Assembly (NCBI GenBank): GCA_020633655.1
Contig: JACKDF010000001.1
Coordinates: forward strand, 248,001-312,000
Length of the DNA stretch: 64,000 nt
Direction of reading: 5' to 3'
Source of the DNA: Deferribacteres bacterium
GTDB lineage: Bacteria; Zhuqueibacterota; Zhuqueibacteria; Zhuqueibacterales; Geothermadaptataceae
In this document: one piece after another, positions 18,302-27,080 of the stretch
Layout: every line of letters starts with the position of its first letter
Position numbering within the stretch: position 1 is the stretch's first letter
Translations under genes and position numbers: made by a program
Notes under the pieces: generated by a model
Seen by the model: only the letters and a program-made list of their open reading frames with translations
Told to the model about the DNA's origin: nothing
Databases searched by the model: none

Positions 18302-19204
18302 ATGTATAAATTTGCCCCTTTTTTTGTTGTTCTTGCCGCCGTTCTCTGGGGAGTTGATGGAATTATACTACGTCCGGCTTTGTATGGTTTACCCGTTGCG
18401 CTGGTCGTTTTTTTAGAAACGACCTCCGTGAGCTTAATACTTACTCCCTTCCTTTTTCGCAAGCTAAAAGCGGTTAAAAACCTGCAGCTTATGGATTTTT
18501 TAGCTTTTTTTGTCGTCGCGGCAATTGGTGGTGTTGCCGGAATCATGGCGATTACAAAAGCTTTGTTTTACGTCAACTACATCAATCTTTCCATCGTCGT
18601 GTTGATTCAAAAATTACAGCCGGTGTTCGCTATTGTTCTGGCAGCACTCCTACTGCGGGAAAAACCATCACCACAATTTATTCTATGGGCGATTCTTGCA
18701 ATTGGCGGCGCTTATTTGATGACTTTTGGCCTCACATTGCCCAATTTTCACACTGGCGATAAAACGACAGAAGCTGCCGGCTATGCACTCCTCGCAGCAG
18801 CATCGTTTGGTTGCTCAACGGTCTTCAGTAAACGTGCACTGAAAAATGTTGAGTTTGAGTTTGCGACCTATTTTCGTTTTCTAATTGCCAGTACAATTTC
18901 CTTTATTATTGTCCTTTTTATGGGATATCTGCCAGAGATTCCTACCATTTCCAAAAGCCAATGGAGCGTATTGGCTACAATCGTCATGACAATTGGTGTT
19001 CCAGCAGTTTTTCTTTATTATTACGGCCTTAAGCGCATCAAGGCCAGTGTCGCAACCATTTGTGAACTGGCCTTCCCGATGACGGCAGTTATTCTGGAAT
19101 ATTTCGTACACGAAAAACTCCTGAGTTGGATACAATGGCTCGGGGTCTTCCTTCTTTTACTCAGTATAATACGTGTAACCCGCATGCAGCACAAAAGACG
19201 TTAA
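18302..19204 (+). CDS. EamA/DMT family transporter
   Basis: 300 residues with about ten hydrophobic helices arranged as two EamA repeats (about 5-140 and 158-295), each ending in the family pattern of a conserved small-residue helix (VLIQKLQPVFAIVLAALLLREKPS in the first). It probably exports a small metabolite across the inner membrane; the substrate is not predictable. No clear Shine-Dalgarno precedes the ATG (CCTTATATA), so the message may be near-leaderless or the start misjudged. 20 bp precede the next small gene. Confidence 0.85.
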   Translation: MYKFAPFFVVLAAVLWGVDGIILRPALYGLPVALVVFLETTSVSLILTPFLFRKLKAVKNLQLMDFLAFFVVAAIGGVAGIMAITKALFYVNYINLSIVVLIQKLQPVFAIVLAALLLREKPSPQFILWAILAIGGAYLMTFGLTLPNFHTGDKTTEAAGYALLAAASFGCSTVFSKRALKNVEFEFATYFRFLIASTISFIIVLFMGYLPEIPTISKSQWSVLATIVMTIGVPAVFLYYYGLKRIKASVATICELAFPMTAVILEYFVHEKLLSWIQWLGVFLLLLSIIRVTRMQHKRR

Positions 19205-19224
19205 TTAAAGTTGGAGAATGCGGT

Positions 19225-19464
19225 ATGTCGAAGAATATTCCAGATCGTCACAAAATGACGAGTTTTATCCAGGAAGAACTTGGTGCTTTATTACGGGCAA
19301 CTAGGGAAGATAAGGGCATCTCTATTGCTCAGGCGGCTGAAATGCTGGGGACGACTGAAGAGGAAATTATCAAAATCGAAAAAAATATTGGTCTAATCCC
19401 CCTGAGCCTTATTCAACGATATGCTGACGTACTCGGTAAAAAACTTCAGCTCAAATTTCTGTAA
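19225..19464 (+). CDS. Small HTH (XRE-like) DNA-binding protein
   Basis: 79 residues from the ATG at 19225, chosen for GGAG 8 nt upstream. An earlier in-frame Met inside the transporter gene has no ribosome binding site. Residues 12-75 match an XRE-type five-helix domain (LGALLRATREDKGISIAQAAEMLG then EEEIIKIEKN). It is probably a small transcription regulator, perhaps of the upstream transporter, with which it forms an operon. No effector domain is present. Confidence 0.75.
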   Translation: MSKNIPDRHKMTSFIQEELGALLRATREDKGISIAQAAEMLGTTEEEIIKIEKNIGLIPLSLIQRYADVLGKKLQLKFL

Positions 19465-19472
19465 ACGAAATA

Positions 19473-19772
19473 TCAATCGGGTAAAACTATCTCCGGTTCT
19501 TCATCATTCTGCTTATAAAGTAAAATCGTTCGGCCGATCACTTGTACCAATTCTGACGCTGCCGCTTCTGCTAAAATATCCCCTGCTTTTTTTCGGTTAT
19601 CGAGGTATCCATCCTGCAATCGAATTTTTACCAATTCCGAAGTCTGAAATGCCTCATTTATCGATTGAATTACGGATTCAGTAATGCCATTCTGGCCAAT
19701 AAAAACAGTCGATTTCACCTGATTTCCCAATCCCCGAAGATAACGTTTTTGTTTTCCGCTTAATTCGCTCAT
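19473..19772 (-). CDS. yhbY: YhbY-family CRS1/CRM RNA-binding protein
   Basis: 99 residues from the ATG at 19772; ATG at 19784 and TTG at 19793 are alternatives in the same frame. The start was chosen because YhbY proteins begin right at the LSGKQKRYLRGLG motif. The rest matches the single-CRM-domain family: VFIGQNGITESVIQSINEA, ELVKIRLQD, and the ribosome-associated VQVIGRTILLY C-terminal strand. Such proteins bind pre-50S ribosomal subunits and help assembly. The stop lies 8 bp from that of the convergent HTH gene. Confidence 0.9.
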   Translation of the reverse strand: MSELSGKQKRYLRGLGNQVKSTVFIGQNGITESVIQSINEAFQTSELVKIRLQDGYLDNRKKAGDILAEAAASELVQVIGRTILLYKQNDEEPEIVLPD

Positions 19773-20329
19773 ATATCCTTCCATATCTTTCAAATTGACC
19801 TATCTTTCAAAAAAGAGTGCAAAGATAGCTGCTTGGTGTCTCCTTTCCAATGAAAAAATCAACATGCAATACAGAAAAACGGCATATTTGTGGAAATGCG
19901 TGTAAATTTTAACAAATGGAAAATAGTTTCATTTTGAATCTTTCACAAACACAATCCGGCGAGGCATTTTTAGATGCAACTTTAAAATTTTCATTGATTT
20001 TTCGGTATTAATTTTCCATATTTGTAACCAGTATTTACATATCACTACATCCATTTCTAAAAACCAAAATGTTTTGCGCGCACGAAAAAAAAACAGACAC
20101 AGCAGGGTAGATTAGTAACAATGTTATAACAGCATCATATGTGCTTTTCCGGATTACCTGAAAGGAACTTTTTATTATTTCGGTCGGGTATAACTATCCG
20201 TCCTTAAGCGTCAATTGTTGAGCCAGAAACTTTGAAAACCGAATTAAAGACAGGTATGTCAATGTGGCTATAAAGTGATGAAAGCGTTCAATTTAATGCC
20301 ACAACTTAACTCCCACCAGGAAAAATAAT
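19773..20329. other. Intergenic region before the beta-propeller/PorV operon
   Basis: This 557-bp AT-rich gap separates the divergent YhbY gene and the 20.3-25.2 kb operon. It holds an imperfect palindrome around 20178-20200 (CGGGTATA/TATCCG core). No clear -35/-10 pair and no open frame worth calling were found. Confidence 0.45.
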
Positions 20330-23236
20330 ATGCATAGAGGATTTTACGCACTCAAACATCAGAGATTAAGCATGCGCCATTTTTTTATACTGACGTTCAT
20401 TGCGTTATGCCTTCCGAGTTTTGCACTTGCCTGGCAAACACCGGAATGGCAGGATGGAACACCGGCTTTCACCAAAATTGATTCCAGCAGTTTTGTTGCC
20501 ATCGGTTCAACCGTCACATTGCAAAGCATCAATACCACGAATTCTAATGCCAATACAATGCAACAAATTTTGACCGGTGGATTGGGTTATATCGACACCG
20601 TCGTCGTCGAAAACATTGATTTTCCCGTTGATTTTAATAAAGTTCCGATTCCCAATACGGACATTTACCTGGTAACCGATGCGAACAGACGGAAAGTATA
20701 TGCAATAAATTCGGATCACCAGGCTGTCACCTCCTTTGGTTCTGATAAAGTTTCAGATCCAGCTTATTTATCAGCTCCTGTAAGAGCACGTGCTTTTGAT
20801 GGGAGTCCAATCGGCATGTTTAGCGGGATGCTGGTAACGGATGCTGGTAATGACAAAGTATTGATGTTCAACTATCTCGAGAGTAAGTTGGTTTGGACAT
20901 ACGATTCGGGTTTGAATGAGCCAGCCGCAGCAATAACAGTGGTCGATAGTTCCCGTATCATAATTTGCGATAAAGGCAATTCGCGTATCGTATTTTTAAG
21001 CATGACCCCTGATACAGCAACTTTTCTGCGTTCAGGTGGAAACAGCATTTTATCAGAACCGGTTGACGTTGAATATCGTCCCGGGCAACTACTTGTCACT
21101 GACAAATCGAAACATGCCGTATATATTTTACGCGAAACGGATTTTGGTATTATCCAGCAATTCGGCGTTGATGACGAAGCTGGTGCTGGTGCGACACATT
21201 TGAATGAACCAGTTGATGCGCAATTTTTGACCAACGGTAATGTCCTTATCGCCGATGCAGGCAATAATCGCATTATCGAAGTCAACATGGCACTTGGTAC
21301 AATCGTTTGGGAATTCATTCCACGTATTCCGAAAATCCTTTCAGCAACCCGGCAATCGAATAATCAAATGTTAGTTGTCAGTGATCGAAATGTACTCATC
21401 ATGGGCTACAAAACTCGGGATTTCGAGCTGGGGGCTGCACGTGATTTGGGCAGAGAAGTCGACTTTGATTCACTTACATTCAACGCTGATCTTGAGGATG
21501 GGACCACTATTCGTTTCCAAATGCGCACATCGCTTACCTTATCAGAATTAAATGTTGCTGAATGGCTGGGTCCGGACAGTACATCAAATACATGGTATGA
21601 AGAGGACAATACGAACCTTGCAAATGTGCACGATGGGAAAAGATTTTTCCAGCTGAAAGTTGAAATGGCGACGAACAGCCCCCTCAGCACGGCACGGCTC
21701 AATAATATCGCGGTGCATTATCACTATTTTGATACTGAAGCTGAGGGTCGCATCTTAACCGAGGTCATTGCAGATACTGCAGAAAACACGATCACCAGTT
21801 GGCAAAGATTGCGTGGCAAAACCATCCTGCCTGTCAATGCCGCTGATCGGGATGAAATCTCACTTGAAATTTTTATTGTTAATGCGGATAACAACGAACC
21901 TGTTTACAATTTCAGGGTTGTGAATGTTGATACAATTTTTAATGAAGTATTAACCAATATCCCCACACTTGCTTCTGTTGGCCGAATTCGTCTTGAAGCA
22001 ATTTTCAACACAAACAATACGGCTGTTGCCCCCATCCTTACGGAATGGTCTCTCGATTGGGAAACCGAAGCATCACTTGCTTCCAATATTCGGTTTGTTG
22101 ACAAGCAAGGTACAAGTGACGTTGAGGTTGTACGGCTTAGCCCGGACATCGCTTTCGGTGAATCCAATGTTATTTTTGTCTTCCTGCAAGACCAAAATCT
22201 GGCGCTGCGATCCGTACCACGCATCAAAGTTGGTTTGCATGCTTTGCAAAGTGGTGATTTAGACTCGCTGCAATTAACAAGAAACGGTGTTTCAAATGAA
22301 TATATAACCAGCATCGGCATGCCAGGGGTCATTCGCGAAACTGCCGGTACCAATAATGGATTACTCGAACTCCACAACGGTGATACACTTGTTGTGCGTT
22401 ATGTTGATCCGATAGATCCAAATGATGTTTCGACGGATTCTGTACTCGTCGTCCAAAGAACCCGTGCCATCCTGACCGTTGAAACACAAAATGGGCCCGT
22501 AAATACAGAAATCAATCAACGCATTCTTCCCTCTGACTCCCTGTATCTCCATGTCATTAATGAAGGAGACCATGATCTCTCTCCTGCACGGGATAGCATC
22601 TATGCTGAAGTATTTGACAACACGACAAAAGACTTTGAAACCGTACTGCTTTATGAAGTGCCAAATCAAAATGATCCCAATGTATATCGCACAGGTATTT
22701 TTCATAGTCGAAGAGGCTTGGGTATCGCTACAAATCAAGGAACGCGAATCGAAAATGGCCGTCTGGAAACATTGCGTGGTGATTTATTTACAGCACAATA
22801 CATCGATATTGACACAACGGATGTCTTCTTGTACATGCTTCCACCCGACACTTCCGAAGTCCCCGTTGATGGGCCAGGTGCTTTCAATTTATTATTCGCT
22901 CCCAATCCCTATAAATCGAATTCCGGCGAAACGATGCGCATGCGCATCGAAGCATATACTGGTAGCTTGACTCTGAATAAGATAGAAATTTATAACCTGG
23001 CTGGAGAGTTGGTGAAATCACTCGATGCCGGTGTTTTCGGATTGGACCATGGTGCAAGTATTACCAGCAAAACAAGATCGACGAGTTCTGGCAGATGGTG
23101 GGATTTTACAGACCAATATGGCAATCAAGTAAGCAGCGGTACCTATTTCGCACGACTGGTCGGGCGTTTTACCGATGAACTGACAATGCGAACGGAAGAT
23201 GTCACATTTCTCAGAAAATTCGTGATTGTGCGCTAA
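20330..23236 (+). CDS. Secreted NHL/beta-propeller protein with C-terminal T9SS/FlgD-like domain
   Basis: 968 residues. The signal peptide has a long n-region (hydrophobic core about residues 17-34, cleavage near A-L-A). AGGA lies 8-9 nt before the ATG at 20330; ATG at 20372 is an alternative without one. Residues 90-370 contain NHL-like blades, each with a D-A-G-N-(D/N)-(K/R)-(V/I) or D-K-G-N-S-R-I motif. A beta-sandwich middle region follows. The C-terminal 100 residues (FAPNPYKSN, EIYNLAGELVKSL, SSGTYFARL, KFVIVR) match the FlgD-Ig-like/sorting domain of exported FCB-group proteins. It is probably displayed on the cell surface via type IX secretion. The PorV-like fusion gene starts 20 bp downstream, suggesting a dedicated outer-membrane partner. 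Ligand unknown. Confidence 0.8.
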   Translation: MHRGFYALKHQRLSMRHFFILTFIALCLPSFALAWQTPEWQDGTPAFTKIDSSSFVAIGSTVTLQSINTTNSNANTMQQILTGGLGYIDTVVVENIDFPVDFNKVPIPNTDIYLVTDANRRKVYAINSDHQAVTSFGSDKVSDPAYLSAPVRARAFDGSPIGMFSGMLVTDAGNDKVLMFNYLESKLVWTYDSGLNEPAAAITVVDSSRIIICDKGNSRIVFLSMTPDTATFLRSGGNSILSEPVDVEYRPGQLLVTDKSKHAVYILRETDFGIIQQFGVDDEAGAGATHLNEPVDAQFLTNGNVLIADAGNNRIIEVNMALGTIVWEFIPRIPKILSATRQSNNQMLVVSDRNVLIMGYKTRDFELGAARDLGREVDFDSLTFNADLEDGTTIRFQMRTSLTLSELNVAEWLGPDSTSNTWYEEDNTNLANVHDGKRFFQLKVEMATNSPLSTARLNNIAVHYHYFDTEAEGRILTEVIADTAENTITSWQRLRGKTILPVNAADRDEISLEIFIVNADNNEPVYNFRVVNVDTIFNEVLTNIPTLASVGRIRLEAIFNTNNTAVAPILTEWSLDWETEASLASNIRFVDKQGTSDVEVVRLSPDIAFGESNVIFVFLQDQNLALRSVPRIKVGLHALQSGDLDSLQLTRNGVSNEYITSIGMPGVIRETAGTNNGLLELHNGDTLVVRYVDPIDPNDVSTDSVLVVQRTRAILTVETQNGPVNTEINQRILPSDSLYLHVINEGDHDLSPARDSIYAEVFDNTTKDFETVLLYEVPNQNDPNVYRTGIFHSRRGLGIATNQGTRIENGRLETLRGDLFTAQYIDIDTTDVFLYMLPPDTSEVPVDGPGAFNLLFAPNPYKSNSGETMRMRIEAYTGSLTLNKIEIYNLAGELVKSLDAGVFGLDHGASITSKTRSTSSGRWWDFTDQYGNQVSSGTYFARLVGRFTDELTMRTEDVTFLRKFVIVR

Positions 23237-23256
23237 AAGATCAACAAAGGTTTATC

Positions 23257-25188
23257 ATGAAAAGAATAGAAAACAGGATTTTCAAATATATGAAAACAGC
23301 AGGAAAAGCTCGACTCCCATACATTCTCCTTGTTGGTGTATTGTTCATTTTGCACGATTCTGCAAGCGCACAAGTCCCATTTTTGCGTATCAGCCCAAAC
23401 GCCCGCCAGGTTGGTATGGGTGAAGCGTTTACAGGTATGGCCAATGACTACAACCTATTGCGTTACAATGTCGGTGGTCTTGGCCTGTTGCGCAAAGCGA
23501 AGTTGGCAACAAATTTTCATAATTGGATCGGTGATACAAAACAAGGCGATTTTGAATTTTCCGTCCCCCTGTTCTGGGGAGTGGGTGCCTTCGGTCTCAC
23601 CTATTTCAGTCATGGCGATATAGAAGATCTCAATGCGGATTTTGAAAAATTGGCCACCACGACCTCGCCAAATGATATTATGCTCTCTTTTGGCTACGGT
23701 ATGGAAGCAAACGTAAGGAGCCGCAAGCTTTCATTTGGCGCCGGCGGAAAACTGATTCGGCAAGATTTAGCGGGAGAATCAGCCAGTGCCATCGGCGTTG
23801 ATGTCGGTGCAATTTACCAACTCAAATACCTTTCCTTTGGGGCTACATTTCAAAATTTCACTGTAACAAAACTGAAATTCATCGAGAGGTCAGAATTACT
23901 GCCTGAAACTTTGCGTGCTGGTATTGGTGTCCGCATTCCCTTTGCAAAAAAATATAGATGGAATCTTGCCGCCGATATTGCCAAAGTGCGTGCAGAAAAT
24001 GATTACCGGTATTACACTGGAACAGAAGTGGATTTCGGCAAAACTCTAAAAGTGCGTGGCGGATATAAATGGCATGATCTTGAAGCGTCGCGGTGGGCAG
24101 TTGGTTTTGGGCTCAACATGCCAATGGAATGGCTCTCGAATGCAAGTACCGAAATTGATTATGCTTTCTCACCACTGGATAATTTTGATGAATTTGCCCA
24201 TCGATTCTCGTTAACCTTTACATTCAACAATTTGACTGCACGTCGATTCACCCCGATCAATACAGACGAATTGACACGATTGGAAGAACAGCTTGGAGAC
24301 GAACTGCTCGCCATACAGGAAGCACGTCGACGGGCCGAGGAATCCGAAGAGCGTACAAAATTGCTCGAGGAAGAAATGCAACGCAGGTTGGAGCACATAA
24401 AACAAATTGCACTGACCTCCGAAGGGCAAATTGAAATTATCCCGGAAGGTACGGGGGATGGGAAAGGTTACGACCGTGTTCGCATGTCTCTTCGTATCAA
24501 CTTCGAATTCGACAGCTCGGAAATCCAGTCTTCACAATTCGCTACAATGAAAAAAGTAGCTGAGATACTGAATACGTACCCATCCTCCAAAGTTTGGATT
24601 TCTGGACACACCGACAGCCTTGGAACCAACGTTTACAACATGGGGCTTTCGATGCGCAGAATGGGTTCTGTACAACAATATTTGTCCGGCCATGGCGTCA
24701 ACGGAAGCCGCTTTTTCATGCCGGTGCCTTACGGCGAAGATCGACCGGTTGCAACAAATGCCAACGCAGCGGGCCAGCAGCGCAATCGTCGGGTTGACTT
24801 TACTATCTTTACCTCTGACCAGAAACCGGAAATTCCGGAGGGATCACTGGTACGTGATGTCGAAGCATTCAACGACTCAACATTCACAATTTTCTGTAAC
24901 GGCAAAGTTCAGTTTGAACTGGATGATTACAACAATCCTCCACGTGTCGTCATTGATCTACCAGGTATCTATTATCTGCGTGAGACTATGTCAAAGGATA
25001 CTTTTGAACTCAATCGCGGCCTGGTAAAACGTGCACGGGTTGCTTACCACGAAGATGGTTTTACCCGTGTTGTTTTTGATCTTGTACGTCCAACTAAATA
25101 CAGCGCCCGATTAGTGGATGATGCTATAGTTGTAACGATTTCGCCGGGTGGAAAAAGCGCTCCTGCTGATGTAACCCGGAAGCAATAA
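23257..25188 (+). CDS. PorV-like barrel fused to OmpA and AMIN domains
   Basis: 643 residues. Signal peptide to about residue 39. Residues 40-325 match PorV/PorQ/UPF0164-type outer-membrane barrels (start pattern PFLRISPNARQVGMGEAFTG). Residues 338-385 form a charged coiled coil. Residues 405-518 are an OmpA-type peptidoglycan-binding domain (INFEFDSSEI, GHTDSLGTNVYNMGLSMRRM, N-R-R-V-D). Residues 538-635 match an AMIN domain (RVVIDLPGIYYL, RVVFDLVRP). It is predicted to sit in the outer membrane, serve as a shuttle/attachment protein for type IX cargo such as its upstream neighbour, and anchor to peptidoglycan by two different domains. AAGG lies 7 nt before the ATG. I know of PorV-OmpA proteins, but the added AMIN domain is unusual. 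Confidence 0.82.
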   Translation: MKRIENRIFKYMKTAGKARLPYILLVGVLFILHDSASAQVPFLRISPNARQVGMGEAFTGMANDYNLLRYNVGGLGLLRKAKLATNFHNWIGDTKQGDFEFSVPLFWGVGAFGLTYFSHGDIEDLNADFEKLATTTSPNDIMLSFGYGMEANVRSRKLSFGAGGKLIRQDLAGESASAIGVDVGAIYQLKYLSFGATFQNFTVTKLKFIERSELLPETLRAGIGVRIPFAKKYRWNLAADIAKVRAENDYRYYTGTEVDFGKTLKVRGGYKWHDLEASRWAVGFGLNMPMEWLSNASTEIDYAFSPLDNFDEFAHRFSLTFTFNNLTARRFTPINTDELTRLEEQLGDELLAIQEARRRAEESEERTKLLEEEMQRRLEHIKQIALTSEGQIEIIPEGTGDGKGYDRVRMSLRINFEFDSSEIQSSQFATMKKVAEILNTYPSSKVWISGHTDSLGTNVYNMGLSMRRMGSVQQYLSGHGVNGSRFFMPVPYGEDRPVATNANAAGQQRNRRVDFTIFTSDQKPEIPEGSLVRDVEAFNDSTFTIFCNGKVQFELDDYNNPPRVVIDLPGIYYLRETMSKDTFELNRGLVKRARVAYHEDGFTRVVFDLVRPTKYSARLVDDAIVVTISPGGKSAPADVTRKQ

Positions 25189-26097
25189 TTAGCCGAGTAT
25201 TCTTTTCCCCATTGCACTCAGAATGAGATGCGAAGCCAGCCTGGCAGTCTGGTTTTTCGTATCAAGGATTGGATTTACTTCCACCATCTCCAAAGAAACC
25301 ATTTGTTTTGACCGGGCAATGGCTTCCATTATAACATGGGCTTCCCGCATGGTAAGCCCACCTTCCACCGGCGTACCAACCCCGGGAGCAGCAACAGGAT
25401 CAAGGGCATCGATATCAAAGCTTACATGAAATCCTGCTGTCCCATTCGAAGCATATTCGATAGCTTCAATCATAATCTCATGAATGCCACGCCGATCAAT
25501 TTCTGACATTGTATAAACTGCGATACCAGAATTTTTTATGTGCTCCCGTTCTCTCTTGTCGATATCCCGTGCTCCCACCAAAACAGCATTCTCCGGATTG
25601 ATTTTCGTATAACGACCACCTATGCTCGTCAACTCAGGGGCGCCTTTACCGAGCAAAACGGCGAATGGCATACCATGAATATTTCCCGACGGCGTGCTCT
25701 CTTCTGTATTCATATCCCCATGTGCATCCACCCAAATAAGACCAATTTTCTGACCTTTTTCTTTGAAATATGCCGCAGATCCGCTCACGCTTCCGATCGC
25801 AATGGCGTGATCTCCACCCAGCACAACAGGAAAAGCACCTCGACTTAATGTATCTCGTACTGCTTCTGAGAGCTGCGTGCTCGCCTTACTGATTTCGGGC
25901 AAATATTTTAATTTTGGATTATCAATCGAAAGTATTTCGGGGATATCGACATGCAAATCTCCCTTGTCAACCACATCGATTCCTAATTTTATCAATTCCT
26001 TTTTTAGCCCGGCGATACGTATCGCGGCCGGCCCCATATCCACACCGCGATGGTCTGCGCCCAAATCAAGAGGCAAACCAATAAGTTCAACTTTCAT
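25189..26097 (-). CDS. rocF: Arginase
   Basis: 302 residues, the usual length. All ureohydrolase metal motifs are intact: GGDH (residues 94-97), WVDAHGDMN (Asp124, His126, Asp128) and SFDIDALDP (Asp228, Asp230). GTPVEGGLTMRE and the N-terminal GLPLDLGADHRGVDMGP favour arginase over agmatinase. It hydrolyses arginine to ornithine and urea in the cytoplasm. GAGG lies 6 nt before the ATG. No other arginine gene is adjacent; its stop directly abuts the stop of the convergent PorV fusion gene. Confidence 0.94.
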   Translation of the reverse strand: MKVELIGLPLDLGADHRGVDMGPAAIRIAGLKKELIKLGIDVVDKGDLHVDIPEILSIDNPKLKYLPEISKASTQLSEAVRDTLSRGAFPVVLGGDHAIAIGSVSGSAAYFKEKGQKIGLIWVDAHGDMNTEESTPSGNIHGMPFAVLLGKGAPELTSIGGRYTKINPENAVLVGARDIDKREREHIKNSGIAVYTMSEIDRRGIHEIMIEAIEYASNGTAGFHVSFDIDALDPVAAPGVGTPVEGGLTMREAHVIMEAIARSKQMVSLEMVEVNPILDTKNQTARLASHLILSAMGKRILG

Positions 26098-26330
26098 TTA
26101 AATCCTCACTATTTCGGATGTTTTTCAGAGGTGAAATTAATTTAACGAGACAAACGATTTCGTTCATTTTGCCCTTGCATTTCGATATTTATACGCTAAA
26201 TTACGCGTTTTTTTATTTCGAATACAGAGGCAATTTATAAAATCAATAAAATATTCTGCAAATACTTGCGCTGAAAGTACGTTTTGCTCTGGACAGGAAG
26301 TCTTATTGGTTAGTTAAAGGAATCTACATT

Positions 26331-27080
26331 ATGCAGTATCAGAACCAGCAATTAACAGCTGTGCAGCGTTTTAGTGAAGGCAATACTTATTCGAGACAAC
26401 ACACTCCTTTTATCGCGCAGCATACTATCCGTCATTTCTTCAAGCGGGTAAATCGATCTTTATCCTACCTTTTAAAAAACGAAAAAAGTTTTCTCTTTAA
26501 AAATGAAACAACCCAGCTGGTTTATCCTTCCAGTGAATCATCTTATAAATTAAAAATCTATACAGGATTATCCGTTACTCCAGATGATGTGGCAGAATTG
26601 GTTCAACCGCGCGCAGGAGAAATGCTTTGTGTTCTTTACCGAGCCAACCGGATTCTCGCTTATGCCCGTGCCTCCGTAAAAAGCAGTTTTTCGAAAAGTG
26701 GTGGGATAAATGTGAGAATTAAATCAGGTGAGGTGCATATCTCCGAACTAAAATTTTTGGTGAATGAACAATTCGAAAATATGCTGGCAGTCTTCCTGTC
26801 TGCAATTTCGCGAAAACTCCACTTTATGGGCTTTAGCTCAGTTTATATTGCATGCCGTGACCAGCATCATTATGGTATCCGCAATATTGTTAAGGCTGGC
26901 TTCGAGCTGAAAACCATAACGAGTAAATATCACATGTTCGGAAGTGAAATCGCGAAAACAGTGCAGACAGTGCACTACCAGGACAAACAGTTAACCTCCC
27001 CTAAAACGACACTTAAAAAACTACCCGCCCCGGCGTTGTTAGAGCATCACGAGCAGCCTGTCTTCACATCAATCGGTTAA
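26331..27080 (+). CDS. GNAT-like acyltransferase-fold protein, unassigned
   Basis: 249 residues, no signal peptide. The middle (about 80-205) has the GNAT fold order: a beta-hairpin (MLCVLYRANRILAYARAS), a strand giving ISELKFLVNEQFENMLAVFL as the substrate/CoA-approach segment, a helix, and SSVYIACRDQHHYGIRNIVKAGFELKT as the terminal strand-helix. The glycine-rich CoA pyrophosphate loop is poorly conserved, so it may be a degenerate or specialised member. AAAGGA lies 8 nt before the ATG. It overlaps the convergent gene's stop by 17 bp. A second protein with similar design is at 59968-60663. Confidence 0.55.
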   Translation: MQYQNQQLTAVQRFSEGNTYSRQHTPFIAQHTIRHFFKRVNRSLSYLLKNEKSFLFKNETTQLVYPSSESSYKLKIYTGLSVTPDDVAELVQPRAGEMLCVLYRANRILAYARASVKSSFSKSGGINVRIKSGEVHISELKFLVNEQFENMLAVFLSAISRKLHFMGFSSVYIACRDQHHYGIRNIVKAGFELKTITSKYHMFGSEIAKTVQTVHYQDKQLTSPKTTLKKLPAPALLEHHEQPVFTSIG

